Origin: Planctomycetota bacterium
Lineage (GTDB): Bacteria > Planctomycetota > Planctomycetia > Pirellulales > PLA5
Reading direction: 5' to 3'
Assembly (NCBI GenBank): GCA_003576845.1
Contig: QEVJ01000029.1
Span: 17,853-81,852 of the forward strand
DNA: 64,000 nucleotides
Part shown: one piece after another, positions 17,718-27,763 of the stretch
Layout: each line of letters begins with the position of its first letter
How positions within the stretch are numbered: position 1 is the first letter of the stretch
Program-made: the position numbers and the translations under genes
Notes under the pieces: model-generated
The model's input: only the letters and a program-made list of their open reading frames with translations
Database searches by the model: none
What the model was told of the DNA's origin: nothing

Positions 17718-19209
17718 ATGAGGAAGTTTCGGATCGTTGCGAAATGGAATCGCGTGCTGTGGTTGCCGATGGGAAGCCTGTTACTCGGACTCGGTATTGC
17801 AGCCGGCGCGACGGCGCAGAGTGTGCGACAAACGTTGCCGCCGGGTACGCAACTCGTGAAGGACGACGCAGCAGGACTAGCACGGACCGCGTTTCGCAAG
17901 GATCAGCCGATCGTTGGGACGTATTATTTCTACTGGTACGACGATCGAACGAAGGAGCACTTCGTCGACCACGATGGCACCGACGCGCTAACCGACCATC
18001 CCGCCGAGCCGACCGGTTACAGTTATCGCTCGGTCGACTGGCATCGCCGCGAGCTTAGGGAAATGCACGCCGCCGGTCTGGATTTCGCGATGCCCGTGTA
18101 CTGGGGCTATCCAGGCGACTACGAGAGCTGGAAACCGGAGCGGAGTTCATGCCGACCTCGCCACCGACGCCGGCAAGGAATGGCTGTACGTGACCGTGCG
18201 CGACTTCTTCGTCCACGTGCCGGCGGAATTCTGGGCCACCGTCGAAGGACGCCCGATCGTTTGGCTCTATACGGCCGCCTTCGCGAAACGCCAGGATGAA
18301 GCGGCGCTCGATTATCTCCGTGCCGAGTTTGCGCGCGATTTCGGCGTCGAGCCGTTCGTCGTGAAGGAGGCATCCTGGCAAGGTCGCGCCGACGCAAGCT
18401 ATGCCTGGGGTGCGGCGCTCAAGCCGAATCTCTACGACGTCGCCGCAGTCGGCCCCGGATACGATCACTCGGCCGTGCCGGGGCGAACGCCGCTGGTCCG
18501 CCAGCGCGAAGAAGGCGCGTTTTATCGCCGCAGTTGGGAGTGGATGCTGTCGCGCGACCCGGCAAAGCGCCCGGCCATCGCGGTCGTCGAAACGTGGAAC
18601 GAGTGGCACGAGGGAACCGACATCGCGCCGAGCAAGGAGTACGGACGAAAGTACGTCGACCTGACCCGGCACTATGCCGAGCTCTGGCACGCACGAAAAC
18701 GCGTTTCCCGCCAGGGAAAGTTCGCCGGCGCCACGAGCGTTTCGGCCACTCTGGGCGATCCGCCGACGTTCGCAGGGCTGTCGCTGCACGCTTGGGAGGA
18801 CGGCAAGACGGAACCGACGCGGGTCGCCGGCAAGGCCGCGCGGACGACCGCTCCGACGAAGTTCACCGGTCGCTACTTCTACTTCGACGTCGACGACGCG
18901 TTTTTCTTCCAAGACGACGAAACCGTCGAGATTGAAGTCGAGTACCTCGACCGTGCGAAAGGAACGCTCGTGCTCGAATACGATTCGACCGACGTAAACG
19001 CTCCCCATCGGGGAGCATTCAAGTCTCGCGAAGTGGCAGTGCTGCGGGGCACGAACGCGTGGCGAACCGCCCGCGTGCGGCTCGAAGACGCGGCCTTCTC
19101 CGGACGGGGAAACGGCGGCGACTTCCGCTTCTCGGTGTCGCCGGGAGATCTCGTGCTGACCAAGTGCCTCGTGCGAAAGGCGTCCAAAGCACGAGCTGCG
19201 ACGCGATGA
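17718..19209 (+). pseudogene. DUF5010/GH99-like gene with internal deletion and frameshift
   Basis: Two pieces of one protein lie in different frames. Piece 1 (17718 to about 18140) has a signal peptide and GTYYFYWYDD ... GLDFAMPVYWGYPGDYESW. Piece 2 (from about 18148 to 19209) resumes with HADLATDAGKEWLYVTVRDFF and continues to VVETWNEWHEGTDIAPSKEYG, a GH71/GH99-like active-site segment, then a C-terminal beta-rich domain. Related proteins have several dozen residues between YPGDYESW and the HADL segment, so the junction near 18131-18148 is a deletion that also changed frame. The piece 1 frame ends at 18299. As it stands, only an N-terminal fragment would be made from the normal start. An assembly error is the alternative. 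Confidence 0.75.
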
Positions 19210-19283
19210 CCAGCGCTCGCCGAACTCGATCGAGGACGCGCAGCGGTTCCTGCGGATGGCTTGCGGACGAGTATCGGCTCGGC

Positions 19284-20645
19284 TCACGCGTGCGCCGGTA
19301 AGTACATCGCCCGAATCATCCGGTCGACGCGCGGCAGACCCGCCATCGTCACGCTCAGCGTGCGGTCGTCCCACGTGAGCATGCCCCGGCGGCGAAACTC
19401 CTGCAGAGCCGGCGAGAACCGGGCGATGATGTCGACGCCGAACTTGCGGCGAAAATACTCTCGCGACACGCGGACCAGCTTCAATTGCAGCAAGAACTCG
19501 CGGGCCATCTGCTCCTCGCGCGTCAGGGCGTAGGCGCGTTCGAGCGGAAGCTCACCGCGTTCGAGCGGCGCGTAGTATTCGTCCACGGTCGACGCATTCT
19601 GATAATGCACGCCGCTGAAATACGAAAACGACGCGACACCCAAGCCCAACAGATCGGCGCCGCGGTATTGCGCGTCCTGGTAGAGGAACTGATCGCGTTC
19701 GAGGTCGCGCACCGCGGCGTAGGCGCTGCGCAGCGCATAGCCGCTGTCGACGAGACATCGCATGGCCGCGCCCAATCGTTGGTGCTTGACGTCCCAAGGG
19801 GCGAGCGCTACGGCCGCGGTTCTATCCTGCACGGCGCGGTACAGCGGCGTGTTGTGCGGGATTTCGAGTTGATAGATCGTGACGCCTTCCGGTTCGAGCG
19901 TCAGCGTCCGTTCGATGCTATGTTGGAACGTGGCGTCGGTCTCGCCGACCAATCCGACCATCAGGTCGATATTGACCGTCGGGAACGCCCGCTCCCGAAT
20001 CGCGCGATACGCCCGTTCGATGCTGTGCACGCGGTGGACGCGACCGTTGGCTTCGAATACCCGGTCGTCGAACTGTTGAACGCCGAGACTGATGCGCGTC
20101 ACGCCGCCGAGCTTGAGGGCGTCGAGTTTGTCGGGATGCACGCTGTCCGGCGCACACTCGAACGTGGCCTCTTCGACCTCGCCCCAGGGGAAGTATCGCT
20201 TTACCGAGTCGAGCAACTTGCGAATCTGGTCCGCCGTGAGGAGCGAGGGCGTGCCGCCGCCGAAGTACACGAACTTGACCTTGCGCCCGGCAATGGCCGG
20301 CATCTCGGAATAAAGAGCCAGCTCGCGGTCGAGAGAATCCAGGTAACGCTCGCGATCCGAGTGCGTCGAATCGGCGTACGATTTGTAATAGCAATAGTCG
20401 CAGCGGCGAACGCAGAACGGAAAATGAACGTACAACCCGAGCACCTCGCTCGATTTGGCCTCGGAAGACAAAACGGACCGCGCCGCGTCTGCCGCGTCGG
20501 GCTTCCATAGGCCAAACGGCGGGTAGGCGCAGATAAAATACTTGCCGAGTTCCTGCTCGTCGCCCGAGCCACAGGAAAATGCTGGCGGCGCCTGCGGCGT
20601 GGCGACGGTCGCGGTTGCAATCGGATTTGACGCGGTGGTGGACAT
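19284..20645 (-). CDS. Coproporphyrinogen III oxidase-like radical SAM protein (HemN/HemW family)
   Basis: ATG at 20645 is chosen because GGAGG lies upstream and the radical SAM domain begins normally; the frame is open further back but only as a shadow of the reductase gene. 453 residues. The radical SAM cysteine motif CxxxCxxC is present as CVRRCDYC (about residue 80), followed by FVYFGGGTPSLL (SAM-binding GGGTP) and ISLGVQQFDD. The C-terminal HemN domain is present. Family members either decarboxylate coproporphyrinogen anaerobically or, for HemW, carry haem. It lies 38 bases after the siroheme reductase on the same strand, so a role in tetrapyrrole supply or haem loading for that enzyme is a reasonable inference. 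Confidence 0.85.
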   Translation of the reverse strand: MSTTASNPIATATVATPQAPPAFSCGSGDEQELGKYFICAYPPFGLWKPDAADAARSVLSSEAKSSEVLGLYVHFPFCVRRCDYCYYKSYADSTHSDRERYLDSLDRELALYSEMPAIAGRKVKFVYFGGGTPSLLTADQIRKLLDSVKRYFPWGEVEEATFECAPDSVHPDKLDALKLGGVTRISLGVQQFDDRVFEANGRVHRVHSIERAYRAIRERAFPTVNIDLMVGLVGETDATFQHSIERTLTLEPEGVTIYQLEIPHNTPLYRAVQDRTAAVALAPWDVKHQRLGAAMRCLVDSGYALRSAYAAVRDLERDQFLYQDAQYRGADLLGLGVASFSYFSGVHYQNASTVDEYYAPLERGELPLERAYALTREEQMAREFLLQLKLVRVSREYFRRKFGVDIIARFSPALQEFRRRGMLTWDDRTLSVTMAGLPRVDRMIRAMYLPAHA

Positions 20646-20683
20646 AATTGTTCGGCCTCCAAGAGAATCGGCTCGTCGTCGTC

Positions 20684-22411
20684 CTACTCCTCGAACCGCG
20701 CGGCGGCGTATCGCAACGCGCCGACTCCGACGCGAGCACAGTAGGCGCCAAACGTCTCGTCCGGAAGTCGGTCTTGCCGATACAGTCTGAGTAGCGGCGT
20801 CAACGCTGCGATGATCCGCGACGATGGCACGAGGTCGTGATACAAAGCCGCCAGGCGTGTGCCACACCGATCGCCACCGACATAGATCGCATATTTTCCT
20901 TCGTAGGAATCCGTGCAAATCGTACGGCCGACGATTGCGATTTCGGCCATATACGAGCGCGTGCAACCCGCGGAGCAGGCCGCGACGCGCACACAAAGCG
21001 GCTCGTCGCCGAGTCCCAGTTCATCGAGCACGTGCTCAAGGCAATCGAGCAAGCCCGGCGCCAGGCGGTGCGACTCGGTAATCGCACGTCCGCACATCGG
21101 CAAGCCGGAACAGGCGTCCGACCAGCGACGGATAGGCGTAACCTGGGACAGCGACTTGACCCCGTGCGCGTCGAGGATCGACTCAACGGCCCGGCGGTCT
21201 ACGTCCGCTACGCCGCCGAGAAGCAGGCGCCGGCGCGGCGAGATGCGGAGCGTAACTGGACAGCTGGAGAACAACGTCCGCAACGCGGTCTTGAGCCGAA
21301 GTTCGGAAGTGTCTGCGACCAGGCCGTCGACGACGTGCAAGCCGACGGCCCAGCGGCCGTCGCCGCCCAGCGTCCATTCGGAATGGTCTAAACACGTGCC
21401 AGGCGTCATCTCGCGTGGCAGTGCGAGATACCATCCCAAATCCGCTTCGAGATGCTCGCGAATGCGCGCGATCCCCCAATCGTGGACCAGATACTTCAGC
21501 CGCCCGCGGCTGCGGCAAGATCGATCGCCGTGGTCGCGGTACAATCGCACGATTGCGTGAATGAGCGGCAGCACTTCGCCGGGCGAGACGTAAGCCAGCG
21601 GCGTCGCAAGCCGGGGAAAGCTTCGCGGCCCACTGGGAATGTGCCCCAGCCCGCCGCCAACGAGTACGGTGTAGCCCTTGACGCATGCGCCGTCGATATC
21701 GGCCACCAAGCCGACATCTTGCGCGAACGCATCCGCGCAGTTGTCGTCCGCCGTTGCCACTGCGATCTTGAACTTGTGAGGCAGAAAAGCCGCCCCGTAG
21801 GGGAAGCTTGTTTCGGCACCTGCGACCGAAGAATCGGCAGGCTCGTCCCGGGAAGGCAGACGCCACGTTTCGCGATAGCCAGCGGAGTCCGGCCGCAACG
21901 AATCGGAAATCGCGGCGGCAAGGCTGTCCAACTCGCCGACGATCTGCGGCGCGAGTGCCGGCGGTGGGCAACACATCACGTTGCAATTCAAGTCACCGCC
22001 CGATCCAATAGAAGTCAACCCGATCGCGGCGATTCCCTGTAGCAGCCGAGCAAGCCGATCCTTTGGCACTCCCGGGATTTGCACACCTTGACGCGACGTG
22101 AGCTGGACCGTCGCAGCGCCGTACCGGTCGGCAAGATCGAAGACCGCGAGCCAATGTTCGGCGGTTAACTTTCCGGCGGGAGCCTTCAGCCGAACCATGT
22201 ATTCGGTAAAACCGGAATTGCTTTCATTGTCCGCAGCCGCGCGCCGATCTCGATCTGCCTGCTGAAAGACTCCATGATGCTTCAGTAGCAAAGCGCTCGA
22301 GGGCGTGAAGGGGACGCGCCCCCGCTTCAACTCGTCACGTAGCCTCCCCCGCAGGCCGCTGCTGGTGGCCTTGACGTGTTCGACCAGCGGTTGAGAGCGT
22401 TTCGTCGACAT
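20684..22411 (-). CDS. Siroheme nitrite/sulfite reductase (ferredoxin type)
   Basis: 575 residues, no signal. Contains the ferredoxin-like half-domain (LTAEHWLAVFDLADRYGAATVQLTSRQGVQIPGVP), the central NiR/SiR domain and the siroheme-[4Fe-4S] ligands CSGLPMC (Cx5C) and CSAGC (Cx3C), all intact. It reduces nitrite or sulfite by six electrons, to ammonium or sulfide. The sequence alone does not separate the two; the nearby NXR-like operon and globin favour nitrogen, whereas an Rrf2 divergent gene would suit either. ATG at 22411 is the only sensible start. First gene of a two-gene operon with the radical SAM protein. Confidence 0.88.
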   Translation of the reverse strand: MSTKRSQPLVEHVKATSSGLRGRLRDELKRGRVPFTPSSALLLKHHGVFQQADRDRRAAADNESNSGFTEYMVRLKAPAGKLTAEHWLAVFDLADRYGAATVQLTSRQGVQIPGVPKDRLARLLQGIAAIGLTSIGSGGDLNCNVMCCPPPALAPQIVGELDSLAAAISDSLRPDSAGYRETWRLPSRDEPADSSVAGAETSFPYGAAFLPHKFKIAVATADDNCADAFAQDVGLVADIDGACVKGYTVLVGGGLGHIPSGPRSFPRLATPLAYVSPGEVLPLIHAIVRLYRDHGDRSCRSRGRLKYLVHDWGIARIREHLEADLGWYLALPREMTPGTCLDHSEWTLGGDGRWAVGLHVVDGLVADTSELRLKTALRTLFSSCPVTLRISPRRRLLLGGVADVDRRAVESILDAHGVKSLSQVTPIRRWSDACSGLPMCGRAITESHRLAPGLLDCLEHVLDELGLGDEPLCVRVAACSAGCTRSYMAEIAIVGRTICTDSYEGKYAIYVGGDRCGTRLAALYHDLVPSSRIIAALTPLLRLYRQDRLPDETFGAYCARVGVGALRYAAARFEE

Positions 22412-22443
22412 GTTCCGCGGGTATGAATCGGACGACGTAAGAT

Positions 22444-22489
22444 TTGACTAAGCGGCAAATAAACCGTATAAATTGAATCGTATTCGGTT
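22444..22489 (+). promoter_or_regulatory. Rrf2 gene promoter with candidate auto-operator
   Basis: TTGACT (22444-22449), 17 bases, TATAAA (22467-22472). An imperfect inverted repeat AACCGTATA (22462-22470) and TATTCGGTT (22481-22489), eight of nine positions paired and ten bases apart, covers the -10 box and start site. It lies in the 93-base gap between the siroheme reductase and the Rrf2 gene, where an Rrf2 protein would be expected to act on both. Confidence 0.6.
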
Positions 22490-22504
22490 ATCTTTCCCAC
22501 CCGC

Positions 22505-23044
22505 ATGAAGGGCGTCGCCGTGTCTCTAGGTCAGTTCTTCTCGCAGCGATTTGGTTACGGCGTTCATGCACTGGCGTACATGGCCAAGAAGCCCGCCGGC
22601 GCGATCACCACCGTGCCGGAGCTTTCCGGATGGCTGAAGTCCGTGTGGCCGTCGACCTCGCATACGTACTTGTCCAACGTCATTCAGCGCATGGCGCGGG
22701 GTGGAATACTTCGCAGCCATCGCGGAATCTCCGGCGGCTATTCGCTTGCGCGTCCTGGAGACCAGATCACGCTGCGCGACGTCGTCGAGTTGCTCGAAGG
22801 GGTCGATATCGACCGCTGCGCCCTGTCGCTCGAGAGCGAGTGCCCCGCCGGTGGGCATTGCTCGATTCAGCGCAAGCTGCGCCGTATGGAACTGGAATAC
22901 TTGAAGCTCTTGGGAAGCGTGTCGATCGAGGCACTGTCGAAGGATGTCGCCGTGACGCATATTACGCTTTCCGTCGAAAAGCCGGCCGGCGCGAAAACCG
23001 CGCGCGCCAAGGCGCCGCGCATCAAAACGGCGCCCGCCAAATAG
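22505..23044 (+). CDS. Rrf2 family transcriptional regulator, Fe-S cysteine type
   Basis: 179 residues from ATG 22505; GTG at 22520 with AAGGG seven bases before it is an equally good start. Winged-helix Rrf2 domain: FGYGVHALAYMAKKP, TYLSNVIQRMARGGILRSHRGISGGYSLARP, LRDVVELLEGVD. Three cysteines, C105, C113 and C119 (Cx7C and Cx5C), sit where IscR/NsrR-type regulators bind an Fe-S cluster. A basic Lys/Ala/Pro tail follows. Divergent from the siroheme reductase operon, which it probably controls in response to NO, redox state or cluster status. The divergent gap holds a candidate operator. Confidence 0.9.
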   Translation: MKGVAVSLGQFFSQRFGYGVHALAYMAKKPAGAITTVPELSGWLKSVWPSTSHTYLSNVIQRMARGGILRSHRGISGGYSLARPGDQITLRDVVELLEGVDIDRCALSLESECPAGGHCSIQRKLRRMELEYLKLLGSVSIEALSKDVAVTHITLSVEKPAGAKTARAKAPRIKTAPAK

Positions 23045-23178
23045 CCGACGCAAGGTATGCGGTTTCAATGCGCTTCCCCCTGCGCTCCGGGCAATCGGCG
23101 CGATCGAAATGCCGTGGGCGGTGATCGATGCCATGTCGGGCCTCGCCGGTTTCATGCGCCGGCGCGTTAATTCATTCA

Positions 23179-25122
23179 TTACAGCGACAGCAAAAAAGCG
23201 ACGACGTCATCGATCTGTTGTGGCGAGAGGTCACCGACGTTGCCGTGGCGACCTTTAGGATTGTAGATCGTTAGAACGTCTTTGAGCGTTTCCGCGCGAC
23301 CGTCGTGCAGGTAGGGCGCCGTGCGATAGGCCTCGAGTAACGACGGCGTGTCGTAGCGACCATCCGGTTCGTTCTCGCTTAGGACACCCACGTTGTGCAT
23401 CTTGCGGTCGGTGAAATACGGTCCCGGATGACACCGCGCACAACCGGCCGTGCCCTCGAATAGCGCCTTGCCGCGGGCGGCGGATTCGGTGAGCGCGCCG
23501 TCCTTGCCGAGGTGCGGACTAGCCACCGGCCGCAACGAAATCAGGTACGTGTACAAGTCGTCGACGTCCCGGTCGGTCGCCACAAGCATGTTCGTGCCTT
23601 CGAGACCGTTGCGCGTGCATTGCTTCGCGGTGGGAACTGTGGCCCGGCGGTTCTGCGGCTCCGTTTGGTCGAAGTGCAACAGGCTGATCGTATCCTTTGC
23701 ATTGCCGATGCCGTCGCCGAGAAAATCCCAACGCAACCCGTCGACGCGGCCCTCGTTCGGATGGCAGGAAGCGCAACTGTGCCAGCGTTGAAATGCTTTC
23801 GTCGCATCGTGGAAAATAATCTCACCGCGCCGCCGGGAATCGGGCGGAGTTTGCGGACCCACGTCGAACGTACCCAGAGCCTTCCCCGCCGCTGCGTCGA
23901 GCACGGCGATTTTTCCGTCGTAGTAGTTGGCGACGAACAGCCTCGTGCCGTCCGGCGACAGAGCCAGGCCGCGCGGGCCTTTGCCGCCCGTGGCGAAACG
24001 CCGAATCGCGCCGCCGATGTACAGCGCCGTCAGGTCGTTTTCCAATTCTGCGATCTGCGTCTTGTCGTCGCGAATCCGAACCCAAATGTTCGGCAACGAC
24101 CCGTCGCGCAAGGAAACGAGACTCTCCGGCAGTTTTCCGTTCAGGTATTCGTGAATGCGGGCAATTTCGACGAGCGACACCTCGTGCACGCCGGCGTGGG
24201 AAATCCACAACCGTCCGCCGTCGCGCGAGCACGCGACCGAATGCGGGTCCGCCGCGCCCTGAGTCAAGTCGTCGAGCAGCATCGTCGCCGCGCGACTGCA
24301 CGTCGCGACGTCGACGACGCTCAGGGCGAACGTGTTGACCCAGCCGCGTTCGAGTTGCGTAATCGGCAAATTGAAGCGCCCCAGACCGTGGACCACGTAA
24401 GCCCACTTGCCGTCGGGGCTGACGCAGACCCCGCGAACGCACGACGAACCGGGAGGCAGCTTTGCGTGGCCGACGACTGCTAGCTTCTCGGCGTCGATCA
24501 CCGATACCTCGGCGGCCAGTTTGGGATCCGTCCCCACGCCGACGGGCAGCAGATTCGCAACCACCACACGCCGTTCGTCCGGGGTAATGGCCAGCGAAAC
24601 CGGTTCCCGCCGCACCTCGACCCGCGCTACGCAGGCCTGCGGGGCAGCCGCCAGGTCGATTACACGGACACTGTGGTCCTCTTGATCGGCGACGTACAGT
24701 CGGCGCCCCTTCTCGGCCAACGCCAGCGCGGCCGGAAAGCGTCCGACTGGAATCCGCGCCGCAACGGATTTCGCGGCCAGATCCACAACCGCCACGGTTC
24801 CCGTGCCGTACTCGCCGATGTAGGCAGTGCGTCCGTCGGCCGAAAGCGCGACGCTTTGGGGATTTCCGTTCAACGCAATCGACGCGGAAATCGCGCCTTT
24901 GGCCGAGTCGATTACCACGAGGGCAGCTCCAGTCGCGTCGGCGACGTAGACGGTTTGGCCGTCCGGGGAGATGGCCAGCGCCGAGGGCGAATGAAAGACC
25001 GGCGTTTCGGAAGTCGCACGATCCTCGACCGCCGCCGGATCGGCAAGCGCCCACGCCAGGCAGCACCCGCCGACAACCAGCGCACCGAGACAAGACCGAG
25101 TGGTAATTGCTGCAAGATTCAT
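23179..25122 (-). CDS. Secreted beta-propeller/cytochrome c peroxidase-like dihaem protein
   Basis: 647 residues with a signal peptide (CLGALVVGGCCLAWALADP). Residues about 40-410 form a YVTN-type beta-propeller with repeating SPDGQTVYVADATG-like strands. Residues about 430-645 are a cytochrome c/MauG-like module with two haem sites, CASCH (about 449) and CARCH (about 559), and LLEAYRTAPYLHDGRAETL, the loop typical of dihaem cytochrome c peroxidases. Likely a periplasmic or extracellular electron-transfer or oxidising protein. Only 24 bases separate its start from the stop of the upstream hydrazine-synthase-alpha-like gene, so both share one transcript. Confidence 0.88.
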   Translation of the reverse strand: MNLAAITTRSCLGALVVGGCCLAWALADPAAVEDRATSETPVFHSPSALAISPDGQTVYVADATGAALVVIDSAKGAISASIALNGNPQSVALSADGRTAYIGEYGTGTVAVVDLAAKSVAARIPVGRFPAALALAEKGRRLYVADQEDHSVRVIDLAAAPQACVARVEVRREPVSLAITPDERRVVVANLLPVGVGTDPKLAAEVSVIDAEKLAVVGHAKLPPGSSCVRGVCVSPDGKWAYVVHGLGRFNLPITQLERGWVNTFALSVVDVATCSRAATMLLDDLTQGAADPHSVACSRDGGRLWISHAGVHEVSLVEIARIHEYLNGKLPESLVSLRDGSLPNIWVRIRDDKTQIAELENDLTALYIGGAIRRFATGGKGPRGLALSPDGTRLFVANYYDGKIAVLDAAAGKALGTFDVGPQTPPDSRRRGEIIFHDATKAFQRWHSCASCHPNEGRVDGLRWDFLGDGIGNAKDTISLLHFDQTEPQNRRATVPTAKQCTRNGLEGTNMLVATDRDVDDLYTYLISLRPVASPHLGKDGALTESAARGKALFEGTAGCARCHPGPYFTDRKMHNVGVLSENEPDGRYDTPSLLEAYRTAPYLHDGRAETLKDVLTIYNPKGRHGNVGDLSPQQIDDVVAFLLSL

Positions 25123-25146
25123 GATCCGTGCTCCATTGGCCAGTGG

Positions 25147-27552
25147 CTATCGACGCAAACCGTCGACGGGCTTGGATTGAGGACGATACCAGAACGTCTG
25201 CCAGTAAGCGCGGTCGAGCGCGTAATAATCGACGTTCTGGCGTTCATCATCGTTGGTGCCGAGAATGCCGTAGCGACGCATCTCGCGCAGGTAATGTTCG
25301 TTGGGCACAAAGCCTGGCATGTCGAACCGCTTGTGCGTTTTGAGCTGATCCGCCGCAGCGCGGATGCCCGCGAGCAGCTTGCCGTAGTCGGCATCGCTCT
25401 TGTCGGCGAACACCGCGCGGGAGCAGGCCGAGAGACCGCCGTGCTCGGCATTCAGCGGCGCGCGCAGCAGCAAGGACTTGTCGGGGTGCGTCAGGTTCAC
25501 GAGCGACTCGTACGAGCGCCGGCCGAACCTGAACGCCTTGCGCTCCGGTTTGCCGTCTTGCTGTTTGTCGCCGTGACACTCGCCGCAACGCTTTTCGAGT
25601 AATCGAGCGGGCCAGGGCGTCGGATAGTACATGCCACAACCGAGCGCAGCATAAGTGCCGGGATACGGCGCGCTCGATTCGATCCATAGCCTCACGACCT
25701 TCCGCTCGCGCTCGCTGGGGCGGGCGCCGTGATGGCTGCCGTCCATCAGCTTCAGCAAGCGGCTGGCCGAACTACCGATGGTTCGCGGCGCGCGATTGCC
25801 GTAGGGCTGATTGCGTCCGTCGGCGACGAGGCCGCGCTCGAACAATGTCGCATAAGCGATCGAGTAGGCCGGCGCGTGGTCGCCGACGAGTTCGACATCT
25901 CCTTCGCGGCGATCCGGATGGTGACACGAAACGCAATGTGCGTCGAGAATCGGCTGGATGTCGCGCGGGAAATCCAACACGTCGGGAGCATCGGTGATCG
26001 GCTCGATGCGGCTCGGAGCGCGACTTAGCGCTGACATCGCGTGACGCTCGAAGCTCGTCGTGCGGGTCCGCTGCTCGTGGCAACCGATGCAACTCGTCCG
26101 TTCGCCCGGTTGCAACGTCACGAAGCTCTGCATCCGCTTGACGGCCAGGTCGTCCTTGTCGAGAGCGACAAAGAACAGCGACCGCATCGCCGGCAACTCC
26201 ATGTACGCCGAACCATCGGGTTCGACAGGAACGGTTCCCAAGATGCGGGCCAGGGTGAATGAGCCGCCCATCGTCAGCGGTTCCATGCCGCCGGAGAAGT
26301 GGACCGGTTCGGGGAGTTGCTCCAACACCAGCAACTTCTTGATCTCGCCCCGTTCCACGCCTGTCATGTTGCGGCCCGCGGTAACATCGGCCAGCACGAG
26401 TTCACCCGTCTCCTTGGTCGGGTCGACTCGCGAAGGGATGACGGGCTCGCGCGGACGCGCGCGGACCGGCTGGGGTTCGTGCGGCTCCAGCGAGCCGTCT
26501 TCCTTGCGATGCTTGTAGACGGTAGCCAAATCTCCATCGCCGTCCATGACGTACACGCCTTGTCCGTCGGCGACGAGAAAACACGCTTCCGACACGGCGT
26601 AAGGGTCGCGAAACATGCGACCGCCGCGACTGACCTGTCGGGCGGTCGACTCGACGTCGGGACCGCCGCGCGGGTCGACCACCGTCACATATCCCAAGTG
26701 CTCGTTTACGCCGTGCCCGGGCGAGAACGACGCGACAATCTTCTCGGTGCCGGGGATCGGCTTGGCATCGAGCATCGCGATGCCGCCCTTTTCGTTGCCG
26801 TAATAGACCATCTGGCTTGTGCCGTCCGGGTTGATCGTCCAGAGGTGATGAAAGTGGACCTGGCTGCGATCGACGTACTCCCAGCGCATGTACAAGATTC
26901 GGCCGTCCGGCAGCACCCACGGCGTGTTGTCGTGGTCGTTGTTGCTGGAGACCATGCGGATGTGCTGGCCGTTCGCATCGCACCGATGTAGCGTCGCCAC
27001 GTGCGTGTACCAGCAATTGACGTAGCGGCGGCAGCGGCTGGAGCAGAAGATGATATCGCCGTCGGGCAGGTACGTCGGCTCGATGTCGTCGAAGTCTCCT
27101 TCGGTCAATTGCCGCAGGCCCGTGCCGTCGACGTTGATTTCGTACAGGTGAAAGAACGGCTGTCCCCCGCGGCGATAGGAAAACAGAATCTTCTTGCCGT
27201 CGTAATGGACCTGTGGATCGCGTACGCCGCCCTCGGGATCGTCGATCAGTAGTTTCAACTCGCCCGTCCGCAGATTCAGCCGGCAGAGTCGCCCGCCGTC
27301 GGCGTACATCTTCTTGCTGGGATCGGGGCACCAATACCCGAAGTTCGCATACCAGTGCGGATCTTGCCCTCGTTGCCGCATCGCGAACACGACCTCGTCC
27401 ACGCCGGCGAGCGGACCTGCAATTGCAGTCGACAGCACGTCATTGCCGGTCGGTTCGGCAAGCGCGAGGCTGCCGGCAACCATGAACCAAGCGCATATCA
27501 AGAAACAACACGCCGTGCAGAGCCGCGCGACACGATGGGAGGGATCGCACAC
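25147..27552 (-). CDS. Hydrazine synthase alpha-like multihaem beta-propeller protein (paralogue 1)
   Basis: GTG at 27552 is chosen: AAGGAG sits 7 bases upstream and a signal peptide (ARLCTACCFLICAWFMVAGSLALAE) follows. 801 residues. A TolB-like propeller (DGKKILFSYRRGGQPFFHLYEIN, DGRILYMRWEYVDR) is followed by the segment ILGTVPVEPDGSAYMELPA and three c-type haem motifs: CIGCH (about 489), CVSCH (about 539) and CGECH (about 657). The architecture matches the hydrazine synthase alpha-subunit family found in large numbers in non-anammox Planctomycetes, where function is unknown. The other synthase subunits are absent here, so hydrazine synthesis is not implied. Probably an exported electron-transfer or redox enzyme, co-transcribed with the peroxidase-like gene. 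Confidence 0.85.
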   Translation of the reverse strand: MCDPSHRVARLCTACCFLICAWFMVAGSLALAEPTGNDVLSTAIAGPLAGVDEVVFAMRQRGQDPHWYANFGYWCPDPSKKMYADGGRLCRLNLRTGELKLLIDDPEGGVRDPQVHYDGKKILFSYRRGGQPFFHLYEINVDGTGLRQLTEGDFDDIEPTYLPDGDIIFCSSRCRRYVNCWYTHVATLHRCDANGQHIRMVSSNNDHDNTPWVLPDGRILYMRWEYVDRSQVHFHHLWTINPDGTSQMVYYGNEKGGIAMLDAKPIPGTEKIVASFSPGHGVNEHLGYVTVVDPRGGPDVESTARQVSRGGRMFRDPYAVSEACFLVADGQGVYVMDGDGDLATVYKHRKEDGSLEPHEPQPVRARPREPVIPSRVDPTKETGELVLADVTAGRNMTGVERGEIKKLLVLEQLPEPVHFSGGMEPLTMGGSFTLARILGTVPVEPDGSAYMELPAMRSLFFVALDKDDLAVKRMQSFVTLQPGERTSCIGCHEQRTRTTSFERHAMSALSRAPSRIEPITDAPDVLDFPRDIQPILDAHCVSCHHPDRREGDVELVGDHAPAYSIAYATLFERGLVADGRNQPYGNRAPRTIGSSASRLLKLMDGSHHGARPSERERKVVRLWIESSAPYPGTYAALGCGMYYPTPWPARLLEKRCGECHGDKQQDGKPERKAFRFGRRSYESLVNLTHPDKSLLLRAPLNAEHGGLSACSRAVFADKSDADYGKLLAGIRAAADQLKTHKRFDMPGFVPNEHYLREMRRYGILGTNDDERQNVDYYALDRAYWQTFWYRPQSKPVDGLRR

Positions 27553-27763
27553 GGGAGGTCTCCTTGCTGGCTGGCATAGATGCGGCCGCCGGGTTTCCGC
27601 CGGGAAAACCGACGATCCGCCCGACGCATCGCAGGTTCGATAACCGAGGCGGGATCGCGTGTGTGCCGGCCGCCGGTGGCGGCGGCCGTTTCGAACGCGC
27701 GACGACAAAGGGCGGGACTTGCCGAGGAGCCGACCTGCAAGCTCCTGTAACTTCGCATAGACG

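Noticed and set aside
20646..20996. Longer N-terminus for the radical SAM protein
   Set aside because: The extra segment lies over the reductase gene, is Arg-rich and has no ribosome site; the ATG at 20645 has GGAGG.
23144..23164. CGCCGG/CCGGCG stem between convergent genes as a terminator
   Set aside because: Six-base stem with a long loop and no T-run; too weak to call.
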